The notes under the pieces were generated by a model, which saw only the letters and a program-made list of their open reading frames with translations, searched no databases and was not told where the DNA came from. Source: Bacillota bacterium (GTDB taxonomy: Bacteria > Bacillota > Clostridia > Peptostreptococcales > Anaerovoracaceae). Taken from it: a stretch of 14,296 nucleotides of DNA. Positions 13,669-14,296 of this stretch are shown here, one piece after another. The stretch covers positions 1 to 14,296 of the forward strand of contig JABUTE010000273.1 in assembly GCA_021443825.1 (NCBI GenBank). Reading direction: 5' to 3'. The position numbers and the translations under genes were made by a program. The first letter of the stretch is position 1, and every line of letters starts with the position of its first letter.

Positions 13669-14296
13669 ATGGAAACATATGCAGAAACCCTGAAGGCGCT
13701 GCTTGCGGCAGCGGATGTGCAAAAGGTCCTGGAGCATATCAAAAGCCACGAGCAGGAGACCTTAAACGAGCAGCTGGAGTTGGTGGCCATCCAGTCGCCC
13801 TCCAACCACGAAGAACAGCGGTCAAAGCGCTTCTTCGAAATGATGAGCGCCATCGGCCTTGACGAAGTGCGCACAGACAGCGTAAACAACGTGATCGGCC
13901 TTTGGAAGGGCACGGGAAACGGCCCCACTCTGATCCTGTCGGGTCATATGGATACCGTTTTCGGCTTTGAGGTAGACTGCACGCCCCGCATCAAAGAAGA
14001 CGGCTGGATCTGGGCTCCCGGCATCTGCGACGATACCCGCGGCATGGTAGAGGTGCTGGCCGTTGCCAAGGCGATGACAGCCTGCGGCGTGCGCGGTCTG
14101 GGCGACATCTGGTTCGTAGGCAACGTGGGGGAAGAATCGGTAGGCGATCTTCGCGGCACCAGGCAGCTGTTCAAAGACAGCGGAGCTCAGATCGACGGCC
14201 TTGTTTCCATCGACGGCACCAGCCCCGGCGGCGTCTGCATCACGGCGGTGGGCGGCCAGAAGCTGAAGTTTACCTACAGAGGAAGAGGCGGCCATG
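13669..14296 (+). CDS. M20-family metallopeptidase, N-terminal part (gene runs off the right edge)
   Basis: The visible 209 residues begin METYAETLKALLAAADVQ after an AAAGGA site six bases upstream. The motifs are those of two-metal M20 peptidases of the PepT/CPG2/ArgE type: SGHMDTVF (91-98; H93 and catalytic D95), APGICDDTRGM (116-126; bridging D121) and GNVGEESVGDLRGTRQL (151-167; E155-E156). The reading ends at RGRGGH, where the lid domain starts with its conserved His 209. Such enzymes remove amino acids from short peptides or deacylate amino acids in the cytoplasm. It differs in subfamily from the two M20D enzymes of the window, which use HACGHD. The remaining half, with the last metal ligand, is outside the window, so specificity cannot be assigned. 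Confidence 0.9.
   Translation, partial: METYAETLKALLAAADVQKVLEHIKSHEQETLNEQLELVAIQSPSNHEEQRSKRFFEMMSAIGLDEVRTDSVNNVIGLWKGTGNGPTLILSGHMDTVFGFEVDCTPRIKEDGWIWAPGICDDTRGMVEVLAVAKAMTACGVRGLGDIWFVGNVGEESVGDLRGTRQLFKDSGAQIDGLVSIDGTSPGGVCITAVGGQKLKFTYRGRGGH

Overview
The window looks like chromosomal DNA of an anaerobic member of the Bacillota, probably class Clostridia. The evidence is the set of gene families: a NusG-domain-II protein next to a Gx transporter, a precorrin-2 methyltransferase outside a cobalamin operon, a NifX-type protein, and AbgT with M20 hydrolases. Strong AGGAGG-type ribosome sites, short operons and compact intrinsic terminators also fit. No rRNA, tRNA, insertion sequence, integrase or CRISPR array was seen. 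No genus can be named from the sequence alone.

Left part (1-6.85 kb, GC-rich codon use). A minus-strand operon runs nadK then an RluA-family pseudouridine synthase that leaves the window at base 1, with a good sigma-70 promoter. A lone plus-strand gene follows, encoding a 142-residue membrane protein. Next is a minus-strand unit: a 28-codon ORF resembling the start of a SIMPL-domain (DUF541) protein, then a membrane-anchored NusG-domain-II protein and a Gx-transporter-family membrane protein. Divergent from it is cobI (precorrin-2 C20-methyltransferase) with a roughly 140-base leader. cobI converges on a minus-strand pair encoding a Rossmann-fold NAD(P)-binding protein and a DUF1295 membrane protein. 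Divergent from that pair is a striking fusion gene: a NifX/NifB-type FeMo-cofactor-binding domain, a Cys/Gly-rich linker with eight cysteines, and a SlyD-like FKBP prolyl isomerase. Its promoter region holds three tandem 13-bp repeats.

Right part (6.85-12.3 kb, by eye more A/T at third codon positions). Between two strong terminators lies a plus-strand cassette: an APC-family amino acid permease, a MerR-type regulator with a GyrI-like effector domain, an AbgT-family transporter and an M20D amidohydrolase. Similar short dyads sit inside the putative promoter spacers ahead of the permease and ahead of AbgT, which suggests that the MerR protein controls both units.

Right edge (12.35-14.3 kb). 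A second M20D amidohydrolase on the minus strand and the start of a third, two-metal M20 peptidase on the plus strand share a 149-base divergent intergenic region. Three M20 hydrolases and two amine/peptide-type transporters within 7.4 kb suggest a locus for uptake and hydrolysis of N-acyl amino acids or small peptides. The substrates cannot be read from the sequence.
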